Of a stretch of DNA of 64,000 bases, positions 24,894-52,351 are shown one piece after another. Source of the stretch: Telmatactis stephensoni (Eukaryota > Cnidaria > Anthozoa > Actiniaria > Isophelliidae); contig JALIZF010001777.1 of NCBI GenBank assembly GCA_029948255.1, positions 48,501-112,500 of the forward strand. The letters run 5' to 3'. Position 1 is the stretch's first letter. Every line of letters starts with the position of its first letter. Position numbers and translations under genes: made by a program. Under the pieces are notes generated by a model. It worked only from the letters and a program-made list of their open reading frames with translations. It was not told where the DNA came from and ran no database searches.

Positions 24894-27800
24894 TCATGGG
24901 GGTATTCTATCAAATGGGTCTGAATCATTAAAACAAGCATCAAATACACTATCCACTACTGATTCTGCTTCTTTTCTTGTAACATCTCGCACAGAAAGAA
25001 TAGAATTAACAGCTCTTTCTTTTACACATTTCTGAAATAATAACAAAGCAAATCATAATCAAAATTTGAAGCTTTAGTTACAATTATACAGTTAGAGAGG
25101 AAATTCCCTACTCATGAAATCTACTCAAATTGGCCATATTTGCATTTATTACAGCTACCAGAATGCATTATCAATTTTCTTTTTTATTCAGTTTTTAATA
25201 GCTGTTTCCCAAGATACAGTGGAGTGAGTCCTGTACTAGCCAAAGCTACAATTTCAGTGCATACTGTCGTGTACCGTGACATGACGATTGCCAATAAAGC
25301 AGCTTTATTTAGTCACTTATTAAACAATATATAATTTACATGATAACTTAAGATTGCCAAAGCATCCTTGTGGTTGCAGGAATTTTTATTATTGAAAGAT
25401 TACAATTATGTGCCCTTACAAGTCCTTGTAATTACTCTGACTACCTGTTGGTGAGCTTTCCATTTAAATTTGAATCTTACGAAATTTTCTTTCCAAAAGA
25501 AGCAGTCTCCACTTAAATTTGCAGCTCTAATCTGGAAAGTAAGGTTCATAATAATGTATAAGGCTATTAATGTAGAATTTCAGATTGCTACACGGCTCTC
25601 ATCTGGCAAGATGCAGATATAAAACTTAAATGGAACCCTTTTCATGTCACTCCATCACACATGACCAAATATGGACCGAGGTATTTTTAGCCAGTGACTG
25701 GTACTTTTAGCTGTCTGTCTGGAATGACTGCACCAGGATAAAAAGGCTTGCAAATAATAAAAAAAAACTTTTGAAATGGTGGCAACTGCTGGGGGAGGGA
25801 GGGGGGTGTCTACCTCCCCATGGTGGGGGTTTAGCTGTATTATTACTCCCCCTCTTCTGGTACCCTATTTGCTCACAAAAATTCAGCTGTATTCCTCCCC
25901 TGTCCTGTAGAAATTCAACAGTGTCCCCACCCCCTTTTACTCAGGATAATCACCAGTGGCAATAATTCAGAAGTAATCCTACACCCTTCCCCTTCTGACT
26001 GATCATCTGTTACTCCAGCCACCCCCTTTCTCCAGCTGTTTACAGTGTACCAAGTGGGAATAAGCTGTACTTACTTCTGTGCAAGCAAGATGCCTAATAT
26101 TATCAGGATCATACTTAAATTTGCAATAATCATAAGCATGAATAAGTTCATGAGTCAGTACATCATCCATTGCTTGTTGGTTGTAAATAGTGTTTTCACA
26201 TAGAAACATCTGCAACAGAAATGATACCAATTCACACCAAAAACATGTTCCTTTTTCAAAATAATTCACTTGGAAATTACTTTGATCAAACAGCTCAAGG
26301 ACTGAGCTATTTTGGTCTTGCCATCATTTTAACCAATTACTGCAATGTTGGATTGTTCATTGGGCAATATATGATAGGCTAAAGGAGCAGCAACAGGGGT
26401 GATTGTCATTTGTCAGTGTAAAAGTGAAAGTAGACTGACATGTAGGTAAGAAAGATTATGCTAAGTTTTTTTCCTCAAGGATACAATTCAGAAGATGGAT
26501 AATAAAATCTGCTTAAAAATAATCATCTAGTATGGACATGATACATCTGGTACCCATTAAGCTACTATAACTACATGTGTGAGAAGGTGTGGTAAATGAT
26601 AAGTCTGACAAGTATTGCTTACATGTGAATGGTGAGATTTAAAAAACGTGCCAGAGACTGGGTCCCAATTTTGATCTCATGACTCTAAACTGTTTTATAC
26701 AAATTTGAAGACCCTAAATTTAGCACAGACTTTAGTCAAATTTTGGTGAGACTTGCCCAAGGCTGCAAGTGAGTGCTGGCCATTGGGCTCATCAAAAAAG
26801 TATTTGCAATTTTGCTCACCATCCCTTTGAGAGGGTGTGTAACATTGAGGATGTGATGCCATTTAAAACATGTTAAAAGGAACTGACTCACCTCTTTTCT
26901 GTCAGGGTCAAACCCTCCAAGAAGCCTTCCATCACATGGTTCACAGATGATGTGTTTTGCTGCATCAATGGTGCTTTGAAGAGGTATAGAAATTAAATTA
27001 CTACTTGTGTAAGTTATCATCATCATCCCATATATAGCTATTTCAATTAACGTTGTCGCTGAAAAAGCCTAAAGGCCTTTGCAACTATCTTTTGTTTACT
27101 AACAAACTTCGCTGTAAGGCTATTCTAAGAAAGTAAGGAACTTATAGTGTCCAAGTTGTAGAATTTGCAAGCATACAGTGAGTTCTTATTCGTAATACTG
27201 TCACGGTGAAAAATAAATTTCATGATTCCACTCTCAAAGCTTTAGGCTTTAGGCTTTTTTTCAGCGCCAACGTTAATTGAATCAGCTATATGGGGGGATT
27301 TCAAAAACTGCAAACTCCAAAAAAGGCTTTGCTCCTTCCCCATCACTGTAAGTATGTCCCAACCCTCAACCTACCCCCAACTCTTAAAACAGGCATGTTA
27401 AGCTTTATAGTTTACTTACCATCCAAGTTTGTTCATTGCATCCAACATAAACCTAACATAAGCAGCTGTGTGTGAAAAAAAAAAACCAGTAAAAACAACA
27501 AGTTATAACTTAAGATGTATAATATATACCTGTTTTTTTTTAACCTAGATGGTCTGAGATCTGAATCTGAGCAAGACGGAAGGAAATGTTCATACGAACT
27601 TGGAATAAATTACAATATAAAGTGATAATTGAGTATGAATGGATGATATCATGCATATTTAATCCCGGAGTAATTAATCGATAAAACCGATAATCGATGA
27701 AAATCGATATTAATCGATGATAATCGATGATAATTAATCGATTAATATTGGAAATCGATGATTAATCGATGTCCAACGAATTTGTGACCTTTTATCGATT

Positions 27801-28417
27801 GCTAATCGATGACGGAAAGTATTTCCTGTGAAAGTAAACAGTAATCGATGATAATCGATGAAAATCGATATAATCGATGTTAATCGATACTAATTTTACA
27901 TTTCACCGTGTGACTATCGATTAATCATCGATTACCGATATTAATCGATATTAATTAGCTAATTTTATCGATTAATATCGATTTATCGATTAGCTAATCG
28001 ATCATCGGTTTTCATCGATTAATTACTCCGGGATTTAATTAAGATAAAAGCATCATTCTCACAATTCTATTCGGTCTCAGATTCAGATTTAGATCTATCT
28101 TGGGCCGTCTACGTATTTTTGAAACAGGAATATGTTATAAATGAATAGAATCATTAGTATGTGTTTATTTTTGACCAATATTTTGGCCATCCAAAATTGT
28201 TCGCACTTTCTAAACTTTGGCCATGTGACATTCAATTGGACTTTACTCTTATTCAAGTAGCTCACTACTTACAGTTCTTACAAGCGTTCTCGACTCTCTG
28301 TAAACATGTCTGATGCTGTCTCTCATTTACAGTGTCTTTATATCCTTCTCTTACGTATGCTTTGCCGTGATCTTGCTTGGCAACGTTTGGTGAAATTTTG
28401 CTCGTTGTGTCCGCCAT
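24894..28417 (-). CDS. ATP23: ATP23, mitochondrial inner-membrane metalloprotease/chaperone (complete, 6 exons)
   Basis: Exons in transcription order: 28273-28417, 27420-27465, 26892-26973, 26075-26209, 25445-25531, 24894-25031. Phases agree and total 633 nt (210 aa, slightly shorter than vertebrate ATP23). Diagnostic blocks are the paired cysteines '[13 protein letters not shown]', the zinc-binding '[12 protein letters not shown]' (HExxH) and '[10 protein letters not shown]'-type followed by '[10 protein letters not shown]', a near-unique ATP23 signature. Known role: zinc protease of the M76 family in the mitochondrial intermembrane space, which processes ATP synthase subunit 6 in yeast and helps assemble the F0 sector. 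No cleavable presequence is obvious. The start is the first ATG in the exon-1 frame, in the context AAGATGG. An element inserted 83 bp upstream (28501-29190) probably modifies its promoter or 5' UTR. Confidence 0.92.
27031..27291. mobile_element. MITE family C, copy 2, in ATP23 intron 2
   Basis: About 260 bp, ~40-bp inverted arms with AACGTTAATTGAATCAGCTA at the right. It is the reverse complement of the nested copy at 8826-9072 over its whole length, with substitutions. Confidence 0.7.
27661..28035. mobile_element. 375-bp ATCGAT-rich inverted-repeat element in ATP23 intron 1
   Basis: Ends AATCCCGGAGTAATTAATCG (left) and the inverted copy (right). By hand count the interior holds 23 copies of the self-complementary hexamer ATCGAT, mostly spaced by 3-8 A/T-rich bases, so the whole element can fold on itself in many registers. 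No ORF. Confidence 0.7.
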
Positions 28418-28500
28418 CTTGAAATAACACGGCCGAGAGATCCTGGTATCTAACGGCAAACTACACAGGTATCCCAAATGCATTCCGAATCCACCCTCCA

Positions 28501-29190
28501 TAGCCTGCGTTGCTGGCGGTCTGCGGTTTTTGGGCGGAGGAAAAATGAAAGACCGCCTGCCCGAATACGTTGGGTTTTCGAGTAACCGCCTACTGACCTT
28601 TTGACAGGAGAGCGTAATTTGACACATGCACACATTACACCAGCGTAGCACTCAAAACAAATTCTATAGGCAGTAATTCTATAGGCAGTAAACGAATTTT
28701 GTAGACTTTCAGTTGTAAAACATTTGAATTGAAACGGAACTGAACTTTTAGGAGCGGACCTTGGACAAAATTTAATTTGTTATTGACATTATTGTAAAAC
28801 GCGTTACAGCCAAGAGCTGGTCAGAAGTAAGACTTAATGATCAATATATACCAGTGCTGACTTTCAAAATACATGTAGGACGGAGTACATATTTGTGACC
28901 CTTAAAAGAAGTAATAAATCTTCAAGTAAATAATTTTATGTTTTGACTGCAGGTGTGATTATCAGTTATAGCCGATTTTGATAAGTTGATGACAGATTTG
29001 ATGGCGTTTCATTCTAATTTTGATCTTGATGACAGATTTGATGGCGTCTCATTCTGATTGACGGCGATTTAGCCAATCAGTAATTCCCGTTCACCAGTGG
29101 ACGGACAACTCGAAAACCCAACGTATTCGGGCAGGCGGTCTTTCATTTTTCCTCCGCCCAAAAACCGCAGACCGCCAGCAACGCAGGCTA
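28501..29190. mobile_element. 690-bp MITE with 83-bp identical TIRs and perfect 8-bp target duplication
   Basis: 28501-28583 and 29108-29190 are exact reverse complements over 83 bases (terminus TAGCCTGCGTTGCTGGCGGT). ACCCTCCA flanks both sides (28493-28500, 29191-29198). An 8-bp duplication fits hAT- or P-type superfamilies. The interior has a direct repeat (GATGACAGATTTGATGGCGT twice, near 28988 and 29028) and no transposase. Perfect arms suggest a recent insertion. It lies immediately upstream of ATP23 exon 1. Confidence 0.9.
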
Positions 29191-29198
29191 ACCCTCCA

Positions 29199-30865
29199 GA
29201 ATGATAGAAATTTAATTTTAGTCGTTCTTTTTCCACTAAATCTTATATATAGCTTATTCTTTACCTACTATACAGTCAAAAAAACAATTAAACAGTGAGG
29301 AATGGGATCTTTCTTTTGCGTGCGCTGCGATTTCTGTGGCATTACTTGTCACACCCCAAGGTCCGAGGGTCCCCTATTCCTTTTGCGTGAAACGCTAATG
29401 GCTGATTTATTTAGATGTGAAACGTGATTTAAGGTCTAATATTTTTTGCGTCCACGTGAAAGCAACTTTTTTGTGAACGCGAAAGAGATTTTTTAATTAT
29501 CCGTGACGCGCGCGTGAAAAGACAAAAAAATTTTGCGTGATTTCATTTTGCAGAGGTATCGAAACAGTTTCTATGAAGTCTGTCAGGGTACAATTTCGTA
29601 ACTAATACGGTCCTGAAACAACCACAGTGAGTACAATTTTCCTTAAATTTATCAAATGTAGGGGTCAAAATCATGATATTTTATAGTACATTTTAGAGCA
29701 TTCACGACACTGGTACTTTGACGCAAATCGGTACCAGATTGAGATTTTGTGGTTTATTGGTAACTTTGATGGTAAAAATTGTTTAGGCCACACCAATTCT
29801 GTTACCTTTTAGGAGTCAACTGAAAATTCCCGACGGATATCCCCGACCAAAATATTTGGGAGTCACGCCGGGAAACATCCCGTTACACCCCGGAAAACAT
29901 CTCGTTACACCCTTGGAAACATCTCGTTACACCCTGGGAAACATCCCGTTACACCCTGGGAAACATCCCGTTACACTCCGGGATACATCCCGTTACAGCC
30001 CGGAATACATCCCATCATATTAACATCTATGAGTTTCTTGAGTGCTGACAATAGAACCACCAAGAAGTACGCGTTAACGAAGGCAGATTTACGACCAGCA
30101 AAGACTGGTGAATTTATTATTACTTACATACAGCGTAAATCTTTTCCAAGCGTTTCTAAATTATTTACCAAAGCTATGCATGATGAGTAGTTATAAAGTT
30201 CACCTCATCACGATTTAGTCATATTGTATTTTCAAATTTCATTTACTACCTACTGATTAAGTTAAAATTCGTTCGCACGAAGGATATTAATAATATGATA
30301 AAATTGAATTAAATAAAAAAATTCATGACATAGGTCTCCTAATTTGATTTTGAGCTTAATATTCGGTTAAAAATCATTTGGAATTAAATATGGCCCAGAG
30401 CATGTTTGGCTGCAAGTGAAAACAATACCTAAAGCATGAAAATCTAGCGATGTTTTCATATAATTATGAAACTATTTGAAGCCTTGCTTAGACTGGACGC
30501 AAATCATACGAGTTCGAGAGCGCAGCATTATAAAATTCGGCAGCCGTCCAGAAAATAGCCTAAAAATTGCCCAAAGTCATCTCAGGAGGAGGTACGCACC
30601 CCTTGCACCCCTCCGTTAAATCCGCCCCTTCGAATGATTTTCCTTAACCTGTGAAACAAAAATAATAACTAATGTACAATGAGCAAATAAAGACAAAAGA
30701 AGTAATAGAACGACATATGTGTATTAGCCTAAAAAGTATTTCACAGGTTAAGTAAAACCATTCTGTCTGCGTTTAAGATAAATGGGGCACTAAGTCTGAG
30801 TAAATCGTTGGTGCTTCTATAAGGGTATATATAGCAGTATGACACAAACTGTGCACAAATTTAGT
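29199..30865. other. Intergenic region between the MITE and the BLTP1 3' end
   Basis: No gene supported. Contains the ~24-bp minisatellite at 29857-30012, short T-rich stretches, and presumably the BLTP1 3' UTR near 30866. No clear polyadenylation hexamer was picked out. Confidence 0.4.
29857..30012. repeat. Minisatellite, ~23-24 bp unit, about six to seven copies
   Basis: Tandem units of GGAAACATCCCGTTACACCC and variants with small substitutions (CATCTCG, GGGATACATC). Confidence 0.8.
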
Positions 30866-48385
<17,520 letters not shown>

Positions 48386-48927
48386 CTGTAAATTAATCAT
48401 GTTAAAACGTTTTTAGATATTAAACTAAGGTTCTATTCGTGCGTTTTCGTTTGAACGCATACTTTTCGTTGCGTTTTGGCCTTCGGTCAACATTGAAAAT
48501 GTTTTCTTTTCTTTTCTTTTCTTTTTTTTTTGTTGGGGGGGGGGGGGGGGGGGGGGGAGGGAGGGGGGATCTTAGGTGTGAAAACGGAGAAAAGTATGCA
48601 TTTTCAAATGGAGAGAGAATATTTTAGGAACCTTGACCAAAACGACGTTTTTCTTATGCGTGAAAATACAACAACGAAGAAAACAAAATGCATTAGCTAG
48701 TGTGGACGTACATAATTCCAGACAGTAGTATACAAATGAGAGTTCTGGGCCCGGTGCGAGCCGGTGCGCGCGGTGCAAGGGGGGAGTCACGCCCCCGATA
48801 GAGGGAATGTCACGCCGGTGCCAGGGGAGTCACATGACTAAAAGGACAGGTACCGAACACGTGACAGCACGTCATAATTTGATAAAATGTACATAAGCGT
48901 AAGAAGAAAGGTCATGTACTTTCTTTC
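48386..48927. other. BLTP1 intron and probable left boundary of the Polinton
   Basis: Contains a ~23-base G run (about 48534-48556), then GC-rich, CCGGTGC-repeating sequence at about 48745-48850 that differs from its surroundings and may be the left terminal repeat. The exact boundary cannot be fixed because the opposite terminus lies outside the window. Confidence 0.4.
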
Positions 48928-49716
48928 ATGATGGAGTTAAGAAGTGGTCGTGTTCTTAACGGAAAAAATGTGTCAAGCGATGAGATCATCCAAGAATGCA
49001 AGATTTTTTTCAAATTCTTGTTTTATGAATTTAGTGAGAATTTTGCCTGCAAAGTTTGGATTGATGACATTGAAAGAACCACAGGAAAGAAAACCACCAT
49101 CCTTGAACTGTTACAATGGGAGAAAGACAAGGCGTTTTGGGTAGGAAGCTTCAACCGAGTTTTACGCCTCATGAGAAACGAACTACCCTTATCGTCACTC
49201 CTAGCTGCCTTTGAGTACTTCATGAAGTACGAGTTGAATCTTCACCAGAAGAATTGTCATTGGTTTAAGATCAAATCAACCCTAAGACACTACCTTCACG
49301 AACTTTACAACAATATACACTGTGTACAAATGATTCAAGTAATGCAGGAAGTTCAAGTTATCAAGACTCACAACTCCCCATTGCCTGAACGAAAACGCTA
49401 CCTCCAAAAATTGGCAAGTCTTTTGGCGTCATTCAACCTCAACCCTTTCTACACCAACCCTCCTAATTACCGTATATCCTGGGAAAACAGTTTTCGCTAT
49501 GCGCAATCACAGTGTTGCTTCATTTCTGGGGCTGATGGTGAGAAGACCGTCATCATACTACCTACAACGACATGTTATTTCTCCATGTATACAGGGGAAA
49601 GGACTCACGTCTACCATTACAAGATTCTCAATACCGGAGAAACATTCACCAGTCCCGAAAGTGGTATTCGAAAAGCTTTCCTACTGCACAAGAGATGTTG
49701 TGAACAGAACATTTAA
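48928..49716 (+). CDS. Unknown Polinton gene, 262 aa, first gene of the element
   Basis: Intact ORF, ATG at 48928 (a second ATG follows at once). Begins 'MELRSGRVLNG' after the first Met. No signal peptide or membrane segment. Mostly helical-looking, rich in Lys, Asn, His and aromatic residues, with scattered cysteines near the C-terminus ('HKRCCEQNI' end). I do not recognise its family. Position at the element edge, transcribed inward ahead of the integrase, suggests an early or regulatory role, which is inference only. Confidence 0.65.
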   Translation: MMELRSGRVLNGKNVSSDEIIQECKIFFKFLFYEFSENFACKVWIDDIERTTGKKTTILELLQWEKDKAFWVGSFNRVLRLMRNELPLSSLLAAFEYFMKYELNLHQKNCHWFKIKSTLRHYLHELYNNIHCVQMIQVMQEVQVIKTHNSPLPERKRYLQKLASLLASFNLNPFYTNPPNYRISWENSFRYAQSQCCFISGADGEKTVIILPTTTCYFSMYTGERTHVYHYKILNTGETFTSPESGIRKAFLLHKRCCEQNI

Positions 49717-49815
49717 TCTGTCCAATCTCTCAATACAACGATTACTGGACATCATTGTTTGAAGTGAACCGGTGCTACCATGAAACAAAAGAAATTCTTG
49801 AAATACTTGACGGTT

Positions 49816-49823
49816 TATAAAAG
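49816..49823 (+). promoter_or_regulatory. TATA box TATAAAAG
   Basis: TATAAAAG 121 nt before the ATG at 49944. The same octamer precedes two other gene clusters of this element (51721-51728; 56368-56375 on minus). Confidence 0.6.
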
Positions 49824-49943
49824 ATGCCTCACAGCCCAAAACCTATCAAATGATCTTTAGCATTGTACTACTCGTCTACTGTTGGTTACGCGATTATTAC
49901 GAAGGACCCCTTTGGACTATCCACGAAAGGATCCAGTTTGAAG

Positions 49944-50462
49944 ATGCAAAACACCTCTCTGGAAGGAAACAAGGTGGTCATGACCGTGACTGACGAAGTA
50001 GAAGCAGTCGGACGGGTTAAAGTTCGTTTGGTACTTTCATTCCTATACGGAGAAATTTGTATGAGAAAAGTGTATGAAAGATTTCAATGTGAAGGATGTA
50101 CAGAAAACTGGCCCAGCCAAAAAGATCACGAATGTTGCTTACGTAGTGAGGGAGAAATCTTCGAGAGCTTCTACGACAGTGTAAAAACTGAGATTGATCT
50201 TAACATGTTCCACAACCTTTGTGAGCAGTTTACCAAGCTGGCTGGCATCCCCATGACAACAGCATGGGATGCATTCATCAGCAGTCTACCAAGGATGTCT
50301 GCTCGTTCAGTGTTCTTCTTCTGGAAAGACTTGAGGCATACGTGCAATCACAAAGAAGAAATCATTGTAGACTTTGTAAACATGATGTGTAATGTACTGA
50401 ACGGTAAAGCATGGGACCCCAAACCTTATCTGATATTCAAATCGATTATGATGGATGAATAA
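49944..50462 (+). CDS. Unknown Polinton gene, cysteine-rich motif, 172 aa
   Basis: The frame is open from 49863, but the first ATG is at 49944 ('MQNTSLEGNKVV'), downstream of a TATA box at 49816. A Cys cluster 'FQCEGCTENWPSQKDHECC' near residue 55 has the spacing of a small zinc-binding site. The remainder is compact and helical, with no membrane segment. Not recognised. A spliced upstream exon cannot be excluded. Confidence 0.6.
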   Translation: MQNTSLEGNKVVMTVTDEVEAVGRVKVRLVLSFLYGEICMRKVYERFQCEGCTENWPSQKDHECCLRSEGEIFESFYDSVKTEIDLNMFHNLCEQFTKLAGIPMTTAWDAFISSLPRMSARSVFFFWKDLRHTCNHKEEIIVDFVNMMCNVLNGKAWDPKPYLIFKSIMMDE

Positions 50463-50638
50463 AACAGACGTTGTTGTACACATTGCTTTAGTCTTGTCTT
50501 TGATTTCAAGGGGTAAAGTCATGGGTTGTGGGTGTTTGGGAACCCTCCCTAATCTAAAATTTGAAAACATCTTTCGAAAAATACGTTGTGTTCTAGCCTG
50601 CTGTGGAGGAAAAGTAGTGATACAGAACTCTCAAATTG

Positions 50639-51706
50639 ATGGAGACACTCCTGGAGAAACTGTATTACAACGTAAACCAAGGAGGGAGTCTCGGAAGCCT
50701 CGATGCCCTTTTCCATGCTGCTAAGAAGAAAAACAAAAAGATAACGAGAAAACAAGTGCGAGAATGGTTGAAAGCCCAACGTGTGTATTCCCTCCACCGA
50801 CCGGTGCGAAAACATTTCCGGAGAAACCGTGTGATGGTCGGATCCATAGACTCTGTTTGGGAATTGGATTTAATTGACCTTCAGTCTCTCAAGAAATACA
50901 ACAGTAACTATCGTTACATCGTTACTTGTATTGACGTGCTGTCCAAACACGCTTGGGTCGTCCCACTTAAAGACAAGACCGGCCCCACTCTGGTTCGGGC
51001 GTTTAAGCAAATCTTAAAAGAGTCGGGTCGCAAACCACAGAAAATCCACACCGATCGCGGAAGTGAATTTACGAATAAAGTTTTCCAAGCGTTTTTGAAA
51101 GAAAAAAACATTCAATCGTACCACACATTCAACGACACCAAAGCTAGCATTGTAGAACGCTTTAATCGAACGCTAAAACAACGCATGTACCGGTATTTCA
51201 CATGGAAAGGCACTATGAAGTATTTGGACGTATTACCCGAACTGCTCGAGTCTTACAATCAATCATATCATCGAAGTATCAAAAGAGCTCCAGCTACGGT
51301 CAACAAAAGGAACGAAAAAGACACGTGGATCACATTGTATGGAGATCAGCCAACGAAAAAAGGGTACGCCTTTAAAGTAGGAGATCAAGTCCGCATCTCA
51401 AAGTCCAAAGGATTGTTTGAAAAGGGCTATTTGCCCAACTGGAGTGAAGAGATTTTCACCATCTCTAAACGTATTCCTCGAAATCCGGTAGTCTACAGGT
51501 TAAAAGAATACGACGGTGACGAGTTGGAAGGAACGTTTTACGAAGAAGAATTGCAACCCGTTCAGACAAAAGGAGAAGAAGAAGTGTACAAGATAGAAAA
51601 ATTTTTGAAACAACGAAAACGGGGAAAGAAAATTGAATATTTTGTAAAATGGTTAGGTTACCCAGAAAAGTACAATAGTTGGATCTTAAAAAGTGACATT
51701 GAATAA
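50639..51706 (+). CDS. Polinton integrase: rve catalytic core with C-terminal chromodomain
   Basis: ATG at 50639 (355 aa). Residues ~1-55 are a basic helical DNA-binding region. The rve core spans ~65-230 with catalytic Asp77 ('WELDLIDL'), Asp139 ('IHTDRGSEF') and Glu173 ('ASIVERFNRTL'), the complete retroviral-type DDE triad. The C-terminal ~40 residues ('YKIEKFLKQRKRGKKIEYFV' and 'KWLGYPEKYNSW') form a chromodomain with its aromatic cage-type residues. Known role: inserts the linear element into host chromosomes with a 6-bp target duplication. The chromodomain may bias insertion to methylated-histone chromatin. ORF intact. Confidence 0.93.
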   Translation: METLLEKLYYNVNQGGSLGSLDALFHAAKKKNKKITRKQVREWLKAQRVYSLHRPVRKHFRRNRVMVGSIDSVWELDLIDLQSLKKYNSNYRYIVTCIDVLSKHAWVVPLKDKTGPTLVRAFKQILKESGRKPQKIHTDRGSEFTNKVFQAFLKEKNIQSYHTFNDTKASIVERFNRTLKQRMYRYFTWKGTMKYLDVLPELLESYNQSYHRSIKRAPATVNKRNEKDTWITLYGDQPTKKGYAFKVGDQVRISKSKGLFEKGYLPNWSEEIFTISKRIPRNPVVYRLKEYDGDELEGTFYEEELQPVQTKGEEEVYKIEKFLKQRKRGKKIEYFVKWLGYPEKYNSWILKSDIE

Positions 51707-51720
51707 AATTGTTAAACCTA

Positions 51721-51728
51721 TATAAAAG
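51721..51728 (+). promoter_or_regulatory. TATA box TATAAAAG of the capsid gene cluster
   Basis: TATAAAAG starts 15 nt after the integrase stop and 154 nt before the ATG at 51875. No comparable box lies before the capsid or protease genes downstream, consistent with one promoter for the three. Confidence 0.6.
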
Positions 51729-51874
51729 TCTGGAAATCTACTGTCAGTCTTCATTTCTTTGATGCACGATAAAATATAGTCTTTATAACCAACGACACGA
51801 GAGAGAAATAATCATATTTCAAGACGTAGGCAACGCGTCAACATTACATTTGAGACGCTCACATTGTAGTAAAA

Positions 51875-52348
51875 ATGAGAGGTGGTGAAATGGTCGTTTT
51901 CCACGGTGCTCCCTTTCAAAGAGGGTACGGCATCGGCTCCTTTTTTCAATCATTAGCAAGAAAGGCCCTTCCCTTTTTACAAAAAGGAGCACAGACTCTC
52001 GGACGAGCCGCACTTAATACGGGTGTGAATATTGCCCAAGATGTCATGGCGGGAAATCCCTTTAAAGACTCAGCACGCACACGATTACAGCAGACGGCAA
52101 AAACCTTGAAAGAACAGGCCTTAAAGCAGATAACGTCTCAAAGGGGAAGCGGGAAAAAACCTTTAAAACGCAAGTCGTCGCAATCGAAAGTCAGTTCATC
52201 ACAGGCCTCCAAGGTGAAAAGAGCTAGGACGACTGCTCAAAGAAAGTCAACAAAGAAATCTCAGAGAAAACGCAAATTTCCTCAGATACAAGGTCAAGTC
52301 AAAAAGTCGAAAGTTACTCATTTTAAAGATCTTTGGGACAAAAAGTAA
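51875..52348 (+). CDS. Basic core-like structural protein, 157 aa
   Basis: Intact ORF. The N-terminal half has a Gly/hydrophobic start ('GAPFQRGYGIGSFFQSLARK') followed by an amphipathic, Ala-rich helix. The C-terminal half (~90-150) is Lys/Arg/Ser-rich with several nuclear-localisation-like runs. This matches the small basic proteins found next to the major capsid gene in Polintons and adintoviruses, compared in the literature to adenovirus core/pX or pVI proteins. Exact equivalence is uncertain. Inferred roles: DNA condensation through the tail and capsid or membrane interaction through the helix. The stop is 3 nt before the capsid ATG. Confidence 0.75.
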   Translation: MRGGEMVVFHGAPFQRGYGIGSFFQSLARKALPFLQKGAQTLGRAALNTGVNIAQDVMAGNPFKDSARTRLQQTAKTLKEQALKQITSQRGSGKKPLKRKSSQSKVSSSQASKVKRARTTAQRKSTKKSQRKRKFPQIQGQVKKSKVTHFKDLWDKK

Positions 52349-52351
52349 AAC

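Noticed and set aside
27661..28035. CRISPR-like array because of the regularly recurring ATCGAT
   Set aside because: Eukaryotic intron, repeat of 6 bp, no spacers of constant length; it is an inverted-repeat element.
50455..50724. Plus-strand ORF between the Cys-rich gene and the integrase
   Set aside because: Overlaps the integrase start in another frame and has no recognisable composition.
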